A stretch of 64,000 bases of DNA from Streptomyces tanashiensis (GCF_014648895.1 NZ_BMRZ01000003.1:868001-932000), one strand, 5' to 3'. Positions 52,724-60,524 are shown, counted from the stretch's first letter. Numbers and translations: made by a program. Notes: generated by a model not told the origin, from the letters alone.

Positions 52724-53413
52724 TCAGCCGCGTCCCCGGCCGCTCGTGGCTCCGCCGTCCCGACGCCAGGTCAGGAGCACCGCCTCGATGGCGGGCGCGA
52801 CCCTCGTCCGGGCCTGGTGCCGGGGAATCCCGTGCATCAGCAGGGAGTCGTACGGCGTGTCGACGTGTCGTACGGAGGCTCGTACCGCGGCGGTGACCGC
52901 GCCGCGGTCGAGCGAGCGGCCCGCGGCCGTGCGCCCCACCCGTCCGCTGCCCTTCGCCGAGGCGTGGACGGCGATCTCCGTCGCCCGGTCCACCGGGCAG
53001 GACGGGAAGAGCCGCAGGATCTCCGCCAGGAGGACCTCGGTGATCTCGGCGTCGCGGGCCGCGCGCCGCACCGCGTCGCGGGCCCGCCGCGCGGCCCGCG
53101 CCTCCCCGTCCGCCAGGCAGGCCCGTTCCGCCTCGGCGAGCGCGGCCTCCTCGACGAGCAGGCCCTGCCGCTCGTACCGGGTGCGGCGCCGGTTGTGCCG
53201 TACGACCACGGCCCAGAGCGTGCTGGCCTCCCGGGCGCGGCGGGTCAGCGCCGTGTCCCCCCGGCGCAGGAAGACCAGATGGCCGAGATCGGCGCAGTCC
53301 AGGCAGACCGGTGCGTTGAACTCGACGATCATCCGCTCCAGCGGCCCCTGGTGGCATTCCGAGCAGCGGCGGCGCCGGAGCGGTTCGACGACGACGGGTG
53401 CGACGAGGTCCAC
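52724..53413 (-). CDS. DUF2293 protein with N-terminal CxxC zinc knuckles
   Basis: A 229-residue soluble protein. Residues ~17-40 contain CSECHQG and CLDCADLGH, a likely zinc site. A basic helical middle (RREAST, ARRARDAVRRAARD) leads to the C-terminal DUF2293 domain with SVRHVDTPYDSLLMHGIPRHQARTRV-type sequence (written here only as its hallmark YDSLLMHG...RHQAR). The family is known from actinobacteria and fungi, with no assigned function. The GTG start is chosen at VDLVAPVVVEPLRRRRC, after GCGGGGAAC; the longer reading gives an implausible Arg/Ser-rich leader. Confidence 0.82.
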   Translation of the reverse strand: MDLVAPVVVEPLRRRRCSECHQGPLERMIVEFNAPVCLDCADLGHLVFLRRGDTALTRRAREASTLWAVVVRHNRRRTRYERQGLLVEEAALAEAERACLADGEARAARRARDAVRRAARDAEITEVLLAEILRLFPSCPVDRATEIAVHASAKGSGRVGRTAAGRSLDRGAVTAAVRASVRHVDTPYDSLLMHGIPRHQARTRVAPAIEAVLLTWRRDGGATSGRGRG

Positions 53414-53426
53414 GGCCGTTCCCCGC

Positions 53427-53885
53427 TCAGCGCACGCCGGGTGCGGCGGCGGCGATGAACACGGCGAGTGCCTCCTTCGCCTGCTCCGAGCGGCGGGCGC
53501 GGTCCGCCTCGTCGACCGCCTCGTGCATGCAGTGGGAATCCACGAAGGCGGCCTCGGCCAGCCGTCGGACCTCCGGGTCGTCACAGACGAGTTGGACGCG
53601 GAAGAGGGCCTGCCGGGCGGCGGTGCGCTGCCGGTAGGAGGCGTGCCGGGACTCCTCCGCCTCCTCCGAGCCGGGCTGCTGGAGCGCCCGGAACCAGCGG
53701 TCGTTCTGGCTGTGCCGGTAGTCGACGACCGCGCCCGCGAAGGCGCTGTAGGTCGCGATGCGTTCCTGCCGGAGCTGTTCGGTGCGGGCGAGCGTGGCGG
53801 TGCGCTCGGTGGCCCGACCCTGGAACCAGTGCGTGAAGATGACGCCCAACAGTGTTCCCGCCACGGCTATCAGCGCCGCATCCAT
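53427..53885 (-). CDS. small membrane-anchored protein of unknown function
   Basis: A 152-residue protein with one N-terminal helix (ALIAVAGTLLGVIFTHWF) and a long charged helical region with RTEQLRQERIATYSAF, ending Ala-rich. This is a short anchor followed by a coiled cytoplasmic part. Not recognised. It is upstream of the DUF2293 gene on the same strand, 13 nt away, so they may be co-transcribed. ATG after GGGAGGG. Confidence 0.72.
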   Translation of the reverse strand: MDAALIAVAGTLLGVIFTHWFQGRATERTATLARTEQLRQERIATYSAFAGAVVDYRHSQNDRWFRALQQPGSEEAEESRHASYRQRTAARQALFRVQLVCDDPEVRRLAEAAFVDSHCMHEAVDEADRARRSEQAKEALAVFIAAAAPGVR

Positions 53886-53953
53886 GACCGGCCGCCCTCC
53901 CGTTTCCCTCGGCGTTCAGACCCGTAGATCATGACAGGAGAGGGGGCCGGACG

Positions 53954-55165
53954 TCACTGCCGGTAGCCGCTCAGGAAGCGGCCGATGCGGCTGATCGCGG
54001 CGTCGAGGTCGTCGGCGTACGGCAGGGTCAGGATGCGGAAGTGGTCCGGGCGCGGCCAGTTGAAGCCGGTGCCCTGCACGACCTGGATCTTCTCCCGCAG
54101 CAGCAGGTCGAGGACGAACCTCTCGTCGTCGTGGATCTTGTGCACGGCGGGGTCGAGGCGCGGGAAGGCGTACAGGGCGCCCTTCGGCTTCACGCAGGAG
54201 ACGCCCGGGATCTCGTTGAGCTTCTCCCAGGCCCGGTCGCGCTGTTCGCGCAGCCGGCCGCCCGGCGCGCACAGCTCGTGGATCGACTGCCGGCCGCCGA
54301 GCGCGGCCTGGATGGCGTACTGGGCGGGGGCGTTGGGGCAGAGGCGCATGGAGGCCAGCATCATGAGGCCCTCCAGGTAGTTCCTCGCGTGCTGCTTCGG
54401 GCCGGTGACGACCAGCCAGCCGGAGCGGAAGCCCGCGACCCGGTAGGTCTTGGAGAGCCCGCCGAAGGTGAGGACGACCAGGTCGGGGGCGAGGGTGGCG
54501 GCCGGGTGGTGGACGACCTCGTCGTAGACGATCTGGTCGTAGATCTCGTCGGCGAAGACCATCAGGCCGTGGCGCCGGGCGAGTGCGAAGATGCCCTCCA
54601 GGACCTCCTTCGGATAGACCGCGCCCGTGGGGTTGTTGGGGTTGATGACGACGATGGCCTTGGTGCGGTCGGTGATCTTCGAGGCCATGTCGTCGAGGTC
54701 CGGGTACCAGTCGGCGGACTCGTCGCACAGGTAGTGCACGGGCCTGCCGCCCGCGAGCGTGATCACCGCGGTCCACAAGGGATAGTCCGGGGCGGGGACG
54801 AGGACCTCGTCCCCGTCCTCCAGGAGGGCCTGGACGGCCATCGAGATCAGCTCGGACACGCCGTTGCCGAGGAAGATGTCGTCGACGTCCACGTCCGGCA
54901 GGCCCATGGACTGGTAGCGCTGGGCGACCGCGCGCCGGGCGGAGAGGATGCCGCGCGAGTCGGTGTAGCCGTGGGCCTTGGGGAGCATCCGGATCATGTC
55001 CTGGACGATCTCCTCGGGCGCCTCGAAGCCGAAGAGCGCCGGATTGCCGGTGTTGAGGCGCAGGACGCTGTGGCCCGCCTCCTCCAGCGCGTTGGCGTGC
55101 TCGATCACCGGGCCGCGGATCTCGTAGCAGACCTCGTTCAGCTTGCTCGACTGCCGGAACTCCAT
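53954..55165 (-). CDS. PLP-dependent aminotransferase, alanine aminotransferase (AlaA) type
   Basis: A 403-residue class I aminotransferase. It begins MEFRQSSKLNEVCYEIRGP, has the substrate/PLP motifs RLNTGNPALFGFEAP, INPNNPTGAVYP and DEIYDQIVYD, the Schiff-base Lys in GGLSKTYRVAGFRSGW, and a C-terminal Arg (FRILTLPY) for the carboxylate. It resembles AlaA/AlaC enzymes that make alanine from pyruvate and glutamate. ATG follows GGGGAGG by 5 nt. It diverges from an HxlR regulator with only 91 bp between the starts; the shared region holds dyads. Regulation by that protein is inference. Confidence 0.92.
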   Translation of the reverse strand: MEFRQSSKLNEVCYEIRGPVIEHANALEEAGHSVLRLNTGNPALFGFEAPEEIVQDMIRMLPKAHGYTDSRGILSARRAVAQRYQSMGLPDVDVDDIFLGNGVSELISMAVQALLEDGDEVLVPAPDYPLWTAVITLAGGRPVHYLCDESADWYPDLDDMASKITDRTKAIVVINPNNPTGAVYPKEVLEGIFALARRHGLMVFADEIYDQIVYDEVVHHPAATLAPDLVVLTFGGLSKTYRVAGFRSGWLVVTGPKQHARNYLEGLMMLASMRLCPNAPAQYAIQAALGGRQSIHELCAPGGRLREQRDRAWEKLNEIPGVSCVKPKGALYAFPRLDPAVHKIHDDERFVLDLLLREKIQVVQGTGFNWPRPDHFRILTLPYADDLDAAISRIGRFLSGYRQ

Positions 55166-55194
55166 GTCCGACCTCCCCAGGTCCCCGGAATCAG

Positions 55195-55240
55195 TGTTGC
55201 TTGGTTTTACCAAGTTCGAGCTTGGAAAGTCCAACAACAT
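55195..55240. promoter_or_regulatory. cluster of overlapping dyads between aminotransferase and HxlR genes
   Basis: CTTGGT-TTT-ACCAAG (55200-55214) and TTGGA-AAG-TCCAA (55222-55234) are two complete small palindromes. CCAAG...CTTGG spans between them, and an outer TGTTG...CAACA encloses all. The stretch is AT-rich for this DNA. It overlaps the -35 of the regulator gene, as expected for an autoregulated operator. Confidence 0.6.
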
Positions 55241-55249
55241 GTCTAGACT
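55222..55249 (+). promoter_or_regulatory. promoter of the HxlR regulator gene, leaderless
   Basis: TTGGAA (55222-55227), 16-nt spacer, TAGACT (55244-55249). Transcription start would be 55256, one base before the ATG at 55257. This is the best -35/-10 pair among the leaderless candidates in the window. Confidence 0.55.
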
Positions 55250-55256
55250 GCGTCGC

Positions 55257-55886
55257 ATGCCACGTCAGCAACGCCGCCGCAGCTACGACCAGCACTGCGC
55301 CGCCGCGCGCGCCCTCGACCTCGTCGGCGACCGCTGGACCCTGCTCGTCGTCCGCGAACTCCTCGCCGGGCCGCGCCGCTACACCGACCTCCACGCCGAT
55401 CTGCCCGGCGTCAGCACCGACATGCTCGCCGGCCGCCTCAAGGACATGGAGGGCGCCGAGCTCGTCACCCGGCGCCGGCTGCCCCCGCCCGCCTCGGCGT
55501 ACGTGTACGAGCTCACCCCGCGCGGGCGTGACCTGCTGCCCGTGCTGCGCACCCTCGCCTCCTGGGGGGCACCCGACCTCGGAGAGCCGCGGCCCACCGA
55601 CGCCGTCCGCGCCCACTGGTACGCGATCCCGCTCCTCGGGGCGCTCACGGAGCTCGGCGCGGGGCTCGTCCAGGTGACCCTCGACGAGGGCGAGTTCCAC
55701 GTACGGCTCGGGGCCGACGGGAGCGTGTCCTACGGGGACGGCGGAGTGGACGCCCCCGACGCCCGGCTGCGGACGGACGCGGCGACCTGCCGGGCCCTCG
55801 CCGCGGGGGAACTGACGCTGAGCGAGGCGGTCGGGGCGGGCCGCGCCGCGCTCGAACGACCGGAGCGGGCTGCCGCGCCGGCCTGA
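55257..55886 (+). CDS. HxlR-family transcriptional regulator with C-terminal SCP2-like extension
   Basis: A 209-residue regulator. Residues 10-100 form the HxlR winged helix: YDQHCAAARALDLVGDRWTL, LVVRELLAGPRRYTDL and MLAGRLKDMEGAELVTRR. The C-terminal ~100 residues (ALTELGAGLVQVTLDEGEF, HVRLGADGSVSYGDGG) resemble the sterol-carrier/alkyl-sulfatase-like ligand domain seen in longer HxlR proteins. I start at the ATG giving MPRQQRRRSYDQ because a -10 lies just upstream; an earlier in-frame ATG at 55239 would overlap the promoter. Divergent from the aminotransferase gene. Confidence 0.88.
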   Translation: MPRQQRRRSYDQHCAAARALDLVGDRWTLLVVRELLAGPRRYTDLHADLPGVSTDMLAGRLKDMEGAELVTRRRLPPPASAYVYELTPRGRDLLPVLRTLASWGAPDLGEPRPTDAVRAHWYAIPLLGALTELGAGLVQVTLDEGEFHVRLGADGSVSYGDGGVDAPDARLRTDAATCRALAAGELTLSEAVGAGRAALERPERAAAPA

Positions 55887-55920
55887 TCCGTGGCCGCCCC
55901 GGCCGTCGGGGCGTCGACGC

Positions 55921-56301
55921 TCAGGAGGACCGCGCGGCCAGGGCCTTCGCCAGCCGGTCGCGGGCCGCCGTCTGCGCCGCGATCCGCGCGTCGATCACGG
56001 CGAGCCGCTCGCGGGCGATCTCCAGGGCGCGGGCGGACGGCGGGACCGCGGAGACGTCCCCGTCCAGGCAGTCGCGGAACGGGGACACGTCGTCCAGCGT
56101 GAACCCCGCGTCCAGCAGGTACCGGATGTTCGACACCCGCGCGACCGCGACCTCCTCGTACACCCGGTACCCGTTGGCCGCGCGGACCGACGCGATCAGT
56201 CCCGCCTGCTCGTAGTGCCGCAGCGCGCGGGCCGATACCCCGGTCCGCCGGGCCAGTTCACCGATGCGCAAGGACGCCACCTCCTCGCGCAGTCGTATCA
56301 C
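55921..56301 (-). CDS. MerR-family transcriptional regulator
   Basis: A 126-residue protein with the MerR helix-turn-helix-wing SLRIGELARRTGVSARALRH and YEQAGLIASVRAANGYRVY, then NIRYLLDAGFTLDDVSPF and a long C-terminal dimerisation coil (ARALEIARERLAVIDARI). No Cys-rich metal site is present, so it is of the drug/oxidant-sensing type. The GTG start shares GTGA with the SDR stop, so the two genes form an operon. A second GTG seven codons in is an alternative start. It probably controls the SDR gene. Confidence 0.88.
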   Translation of the reverse strand: MIRLREEVASLRIGELARRTGVSARALRHYEQAGLIASVRAANGYRVYEEVAVARVSNIRYLLDAGFTLDDVSPFRDCLDGDVSAVPPSARALEIARERLAVIDARIAAQTAARDRLAKALAARSS

Positions 56302-57050
56302 GCGACCAGCGCGCCCCCGTCGACGGGCAGGACGGTGCCGGTCAGGAAGGCGGCGTCCGGGGCGGCGAGCGAGGTGATCGCCCAGGCCACCTCCTCGGGC
56401 CGGCCGATCCGGCCGAGCGGGGTGTGCGCGAGCTGCCACGCCCGCACCGCCTCCCGCTGCTCGGGAGTGAGGCCCATGTGCTCGGCGATCGGGGTCTCGA
56501 TCGCACCGGGCGCGACCGCCACGACCCGGACGCCGGCCGGCGCGAGCTCCACCGCCCAGCAGCGGGTCAGGGTCTCCAGGGCGCTCTTGGCCGCCGGGTA
56601 GACGGAGTTCGCGGGCCAGCCGCGCTGACCGATCGTCGTCGTCACGTTCACCACGACGCCCCGGGACTCCCGGAGCGCGGGGACGGCCGCCTGGGTGAGC
56701 AGGACGGGGGCGACGAGGTTCGTCTCCAGGAGCGGGGCGATCACGGAACGGTCGAGGGTGCCCAGCGGGCCGCCGGCGGAGATCCCGGCGTTGTTGACGA
56801 GGACGTCGAGGCGGCCGTGGACCGTCAGCGTGCTGCGGACGATCTCCTCGGCCGCGCCCTCCGTCGTGATGTCGGCGGGGAACGGGTGGATGCCCGGGTG
56901 CCCCTCGGCGGTCTCCCGCAGGGGTCCTTCGCGGCGGCCGACGGCGACGACCGTGGCCCCCCGCGCGGCGAAGGAGCGGGCGGTGGCCCGGCCGATGCCG
57001 GTGCCCGCGCCGGTGACGACGACGACCCTGGTGGGTGTGGTGGTGTCCAT
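56298..57050 (-). CDS. short-chain dehydrogenase/reductase
   Basis: A 250-residue classical SDR. The NAD(P) motif is VVVTGAGTGIGRATA (TGxxxGIG), then VLVNNAGISAGG and the catalytic Tyr-x-x-x-Lys in YPAAKSALE. At the position of the catalytic Ser, 13 residues before the Tyr, the sequence VVNVTTTIG has Thr. The C-terminus PEEVAWAITSLAAPDAAFLTG is family-typical. Substrate unknown. First gene of an SDR-MerR operon. ATG start; the longer reading frame upstream passes into the VOC gene region and is not used. Confidence 0.92.
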   Translation of the reverse strand: MDTTTPTRVVVVTGAGTGIGRATARSFAARGATVVAVGRREGPLRETAEGHPGIHPFPADITTEGAAEEIVRSTLTVHGRLDVLVNNAGISAGGPLGTLDRSVIAPLLETNLVAPVLLTQAAVPALRESRGVVVNVTTTIGQRGWPANSVYPAAKSALETLTRCWAVELAPAGVRVVAVAPGAIETPIAEHMGLTPEQREAVRAWQLAHTPLGRIGRPEEVAWAITSLAAPDAAFLTGTVLPVDGGALVA

Positions 57051-57103
57051 GGACCGATCGTCGGACCGTGACGCCAGTGACAAGGTCAAGCCGTGACGCG
57101 GGA

Positions 57104-57520
57104 TCAGCTCTCCGGGCAGAGGAACTCGAGGCGGTTCCCGTGGCAGTCCGCGACGTAGAAGCGCCGGTGGTCGGGGAAGTTGCCGTCCCACGTCACCTCG
57201 ACCCCCAGCCCCGTCAGCCGTTCGGCCAGGCCGTCGAGGTCGGCGACCAGGATGCCCGGGTGCCCCTTGCGGGACGGACGGAAGTCCTCCTCGACGCCCA
57301 GGTGGATCTCCAGCGCGTCCGAGCGCACCCACAGTCCGCCGCGCGCCGCGAGGACCGGCGGCTTCCGGATCTCGGTCATGCCGAGCACGTCCACGTAGAA
57401 TCGGCGGCACACCTCCTCCTCGCCCGGCGGCAGGGAGAGCTGCACATGGTGCAGCCCGAGGCCGAAGGGCGTCGTCGCCTCCGTGGTCCCGTAGGACAGT
57501 GCTTCCCGGCGCCGGTCCAT
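57104..57520 (-). CDS. VOC-superfamily (glyoxalase/extradiol-like) protein
   Basis: A 138-residue protein with two beta-alpha-beta-beta-beta modules: GLGLHHVQLSLPPGEEEVCR / FYVDVLGMTEIRKPP and GHPGILVADLDGLAERL / DPHRRFYVADCHGNRLEF-type end. His25 (HHVQL), the His of LEIHLGV and the Glu of NRLEFLCP could bind a metal. Such proteins act as dioxygenases, lyases or drug-binding proteins; the exact role is unknown. ATG follows GGAGAGG by 7 nt. Same strand as the SDR gene, 53 nt upstream. Confidence 0.87.
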   Translation of the reverse strand: MDRRREALSYGTTEATTPFGLGLHHVQLSLPPGEEEVCRRFYVDVLGMTEIRKPPVLAARGGLWVRSDALEIHLGVEEDFRPSRKGHPGILVADLDGLAERLTGLGVEVTWDGNFPDHRRFYVADCHGNRLEFLCPES

Positions 57521-57619
57521 CGCGAGTCCTCTCCTCCGTGACTGCCGTGCGGTCGCGCGGCCAGGTCACCGTAGTGCGGAGGTGTCGGCCGGTACACGTC
57601 AGGGGGAGGGGCGGGCAGG

Positions 57620-58264
57620 ATGAGCGGCATGCGATACGAGGCGATCACCTGGGCCCGGCTGGCGGAGACGCTCGCCGGCCACCTCGACGCGTCCGGTGCC
57701 GCGGCGGGCGACGCCTGGCTCAAGGTGGCCGTCGACGGGCCGCCCGCCGCGCCCGGGGGCGAGCTCGCCGGGCTCCTCGCCGAGGCGCTGCGCACGCGCG
57801 GGCGAGCGGTCCACGTCGTGAGCACCGGCGGCTTCCTGCGACCCGCTTCCCTCCGCTACGAGTACGGCAAGCAGGACCCCGACGCGTACTACAGCGGGTG
57901 GACCGACACCGGGGCCCTGTGGCGGGAGGTCTTCGGCCCGCTGGAACCCGGCGGCACCGGGCGCGTGCTGCCCGACCTGTGGGACCCGGTCGCGGACCGG
58001 GCGACCCGCAGCCCGTACGTCACGCTCCCGCCGCGCGGGGTGCTCGTGCTGCACGGACCCTTCCTGCTCGGCCACTGGTTCCCCTTCGACCTCAGCGTGC
58101 ACCTGCGCCTCTCGCCCGCGGCCCTCGCCCGGCGCACCGAGGAGTCCTGGACACTGCCCGCCTTCGCCCGGTACGAGACGGAGGTCGGCCCCGCCGAGTC
58201 GGCGGACGCCGTCGTCCGCGCCGACGACCCGCGCCACCCGGCCTGGACGGGACTGCGGACGTAG
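57620..58264 (+). CDS. uridine kinase-like protein with degenerate P-loop
   Basis: A 214-residue protein that fits the uridine kinase/AAA-type P-loop kinase layout: VAVDGPPAAPGG at the P-loop place, VVSTGGFLRPASLRYEYGKQ in the substrate region, GVLVLHGPFLLGHWFPFDLS for the Walker B strand and a lid with RRTEESW. However the loop reads GPPAAPGGEL and lacks the GK[ST] of a working Walker A, so ATP use is doubtful. Two ATGs (57620, 57629) are possible starts. Its neighbour, convergent, is a pseudouridine-degradation pair, which suggests pyrimidine nucleoside context, but the link is inference. Confidence 0.75.
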   Translation: MSGMRYEAITWARLAETLAGHLDASGAAAGDAWLKVAVDGPPAAPGGELAGLLAEALRTRGRAVHVVSTGGFLRPASLRYEYGKQDPDAYYSGWTDTGALWREVFGPLEPGGTGRVLPDLWDPVADRATRSPYVTLPPRGVLVLHGPFLLGHWFPFDLSVHLRLSPAALARRTEESWTLPAFARYETEVGPAESADAVVRADDPRHPAWTGLRT

Positions 58265-58278
58265 CGCCCGCCTGTGCC

Positions 58279-58362
58279 GTCAGCCGTCAGCCGTCAGCCG
58301 TCAGCCGTCAGCCGTCAGCCGTCGGTCGTCGGTCGTCGGTCATCGGCCGTCAGCCGTCGGCC
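58279..58362. repeat. 12 tandem heptamers at the 3' end of the PfkB gene
   Basis: Six GTCAGCC, three GTCGGTC, then ATCGGCC, GTCAGCC and GTCGGCC, each exactly 7 bp, with no gap. The array begins 14 nt after the uridine kinase-like stop and contains the stop codon of the PfkB gene (58350-58352, minus strand). A 7-bp unit shifts frame, so copy-number changes inside the coding end would alter the last codons. Confidence 0.95.
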
Positions 58363-59264
58363 CGGCCGTCCGCGGGTCTGCCGCCCACGACGGTGACCGC
58401 CTCCGCGCCCGCGCGGCAGCCCGCCCCGGCGGCCCGCACCGCGCCCGCGCCCGCGAGCCGCGCCGCCAGGAACGCCCCGGTGAACGCGTCGCCCGCGCCC
58501 GTCGAGTCCACCGGCCGCACCGGGGGCGCCGCCACCCGCGCGGTGACCGCGCCGCCCTCGGCGACCAGCGCGCCCGAGGCCCCGAGCGTGACCACGACCA
58601 GCGGGAAACGCCGGCTCAACTCGGCGGCCGCCGACTCCGGTTCGCCGCGACCGGTGAGTGCCCGGGCCTCGTCGGCGTTGGGCAGCAGGGTCTCGGCGCC
58701 CTCGGCCGCCGCGAGGAACCGGTCCGCGCCCAGCTCCGCCAGGAACCCGGCGGAGGCCGGGTCCACACTCACCGGGACCCCCGCGTCCCGCGCGTCCCGC
58801 AACGCCCGGCAGGCCGTCTCGCGGCTCGTCGCCGCGAAGAACAGATACCCCGAGAGGTGCAGCCGGGCCACGCCGTCGAGCAGTCCCGCGGACCAGTCGG
58901 CGGGGGAGAGGCGCAACGCGGCCCCGCTGTCCGTCAGGAAGGTGCGCTCCGTCGAGCCGTCCACGAGCGCGATCACGGTGGCCGTCGCCGCGTCCGCGTC
59001 CGGGACGAGCAGGGGGCGCACGCCCGCCCTCCGCAGCGCCCGCTCGTGCCAGTCGGCCGCGTCCGTCCCCACCCGGCTGAGCAGCCGCACCTCGCTCGCG
59101 CCGGAACGCACCGCCCAGCAGGCCGCGTTGGCCCCGGCGCCGCCCGGGAGGGTCCGGATCTCCGCCGCCGTGTCCGTGGCGGGAGAGAGCGGGCTCCGGT
59201 GCCGGGCGACGACGTCCGTGACCACGTCGCCGACGACGAGCAGCGCGCCCCCGGCCCGGGTCAC
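58350..59264 (-). CDS. psuK: PfkB-family sugar/nucleoside kinase, probable pseudouridine kinase
   Basis: A 304-residue ribokinase-fold enzyme. LLVVGDVVTDVVARH is the first strand, RTLPGGAGANAACWAVRSG the PfkB-1 motif, and VDSTGAGDAFTGAF (PfkB-2) holds the catalytic Asp of GAGD. It phosphorylates a hydroxyl of a sugar. Its GTG start shares GTGA with the stop of psuG, so the two are coupled; in other bacteria the psuG partner is pseudouridine kinase, which makes pseudouridine 5'-phosphate. That assignment is inferred from the pairing. The last codons run into the heptamer array. Confidence 0.85.
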   Translation of the reverse strand: MTRAGGALLVVGDVVTDVVARHRSPLSPATDTAAEIRTLPGGAGANAACWAVRSGASEVRLLSRVGTDAADWHERALRRAGVRPLLVPDADAATATVIALVDGSTERTFLTDSGAALRLSPADWSAGLLDGVARLHLSGYLFFAATSRETACRALRDARDAGVPVSVDPASAGFLAELGADRFLAAAEGAETLLPNADEARALTGRGEPESAAAELSRRFPLVVVTLGASGALVAEGGAVTARVAAPPVRPVDSTGAGDAFTGAFLAARLAGAGAVRAAGAGCRAGAEAVTVVGGRPADGRADG

Positions 59265-60250
59265 CGGCCGTCGGCGCCGGGCGCCGACGCCTCGCCCGCC
59301 CCGGCGCCGCGCGCGACCGGAGCTGCCGCACCGCCGGGCCCGGTCCTCGACGCGTAGGCCCCCGCGATGCTCGCCGCGAGCCGCACATTGCCCCGTACCG
59401 CCGCGAGGTTGGCCTCCAGGGACGCTCCTTCGGTGTGCACCATCAGGTATTCGAGGAGGAAGGGCGTCACCGCCTGACCGGTGATCCCCTTCTCCTTCGC
59501 CGCCGCGAGGCCCCGCGCCAGCACCCGGTCGTGCAGCGCGGGATCCAACTGCTCGGCCACCGGAACCGGGTTCGCCACGACGAGCGCGGCCCGGGGACCG
59601 TCGAGACCGTCCCGCGCGCGTATCACCCCCGCCACCTCCTCCGGGGTGCGCAGGGTCCAGTCGACCGGCTCGCCCGAGGAGGAGAGGTAGAAGCCGGGGA
59701 AGTGCTCCGTGCCGTATCCGACCACCGTCACCCCGAGGGTCTCCAGGCGCTGGAGCGTCGCGGGCACGTCGAGGATCGACTTGACCCCGGCGCACACCAC
59801 GGTGATCCCGACCCGGGCGAGCAGCCGCAGGTCGGCGGACTCGTCCTGGGTCTCGCTCCACTCGCGGTGCACACCGCCGAGCCCGCCCGTCGCGAACACC
59901 CGTATGCCGGCCGCGTCCGCCAGCCAGGCCGTCGCCGAGACCGTCGTGGCCCCGGTCGTCCCGGTCGCCAGGGCGGGGGCCAGGTCGCGGTGGCCCAGCT
60001 TCCGCACCGACGGGTCCTCGGCGATCCGGGTCAGGGCCGCCCGGTCGAGGCCGATCCTGGCCGTGCCGTCGATCACCGCGATCGTGGCGGGGACGGCGCC
60101 CCCGGCCCGTACCGACTCCTCCAGCTCCGCCGCCACGGCGAGGTTGCGCGGGCGCGGCAGGCCGTGGGCGATGAGCGTCGATTCCAGCGCGACGACGGGC
60201 CGGCCCTCGTGGAGCGCCTCCCGTACCTCTTCGGACACCAGTGTGGACAT
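59261..60250 (-). CDS. psuG: pseudouridine-5'-phosphate glycosidase
   Basis: A 329-residue enzyme that splits the C-C bond of pseudouridine 5'-phosphate to uracil and ribose 5-phosphate. Signatures are VALESTLIAHGLPRPRNL with the catalytic Glu, TGATTVSATAWLA, FATGGLGGVHR, VVCAGVKSILDVPATLQRLE with the catalytic Lys, and GITGQAVTPFLLEYL. The ~25 C-terminal residues are Gly/Ala-rich. ATG start after AAGGAATGGG. First gene of the psuG-psuK operon. It allows use of pseudouridine from RNA turnover. Confidence 0.93.
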   Translation of the reverse strand: MSTLVSEEVREALHEGRPVVALESTLIAHGLPRPRNLAVAAELEESVRAGGAVPATIAVIDGTARIGLDRAALTRIAEDPSVRKLGHRDLAPALATGTTGATTVSATAWLADAAGIRVFATGGLGGVHREWSETQDESADLRLLARVGITVVCAGVKSILDVPATLQRLETLGVTVVGYGTEHFPGFYLSSSGEPVDWTLRTPEEVAGVIRARDGLDGPRAALVVANPVPVAEQLDPALHDRVLARGLAAAKEKGITGQAVTPFLLEYLMVHTEGASLEANLAAVRGNVRLAASIAGAYASRTGPGGAAAPVARGAGAGEASAPGADGR

Positions 60251-60510
60251 GTCCCATTCCTTGGCGCGATCGCCGGGCCCGCAAACCTCGTCGGCGATCT
60301 CCCGCCACCCGCGGAAGGCGCCTGCGGAATCCGTGACGGGCCGCCGGGCGGACCCGGCGGGGACGGCGGCGGCGCCCTTGGAACGCCGCGCCGGAGGGCC
60401 GGTGCGGATTTCGTCGCCGCCGCGGCTCCTCGGCATCGCGCCTGGTGGGAGCCGAAACGGAGGCTGTTGTTCCAGCCGGTCCCGGCCTGGGAAGGCCTTC
60501 GGGACCCGGC

Positions 60511-60524
60511 TACAGTCACCGCCC
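60511..60524 (+). promoter_or_regulatory. putative -10 of a leaderless cupin transcript
   Basis: TACAGT (60511-60516) predicts a start at 60523, two bases before the ATG at 60525. A weak -35-like TGGGAA lies 17 nt upstream (60488-60493). No Shine-Dalgarno. Confidence 0.45.
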
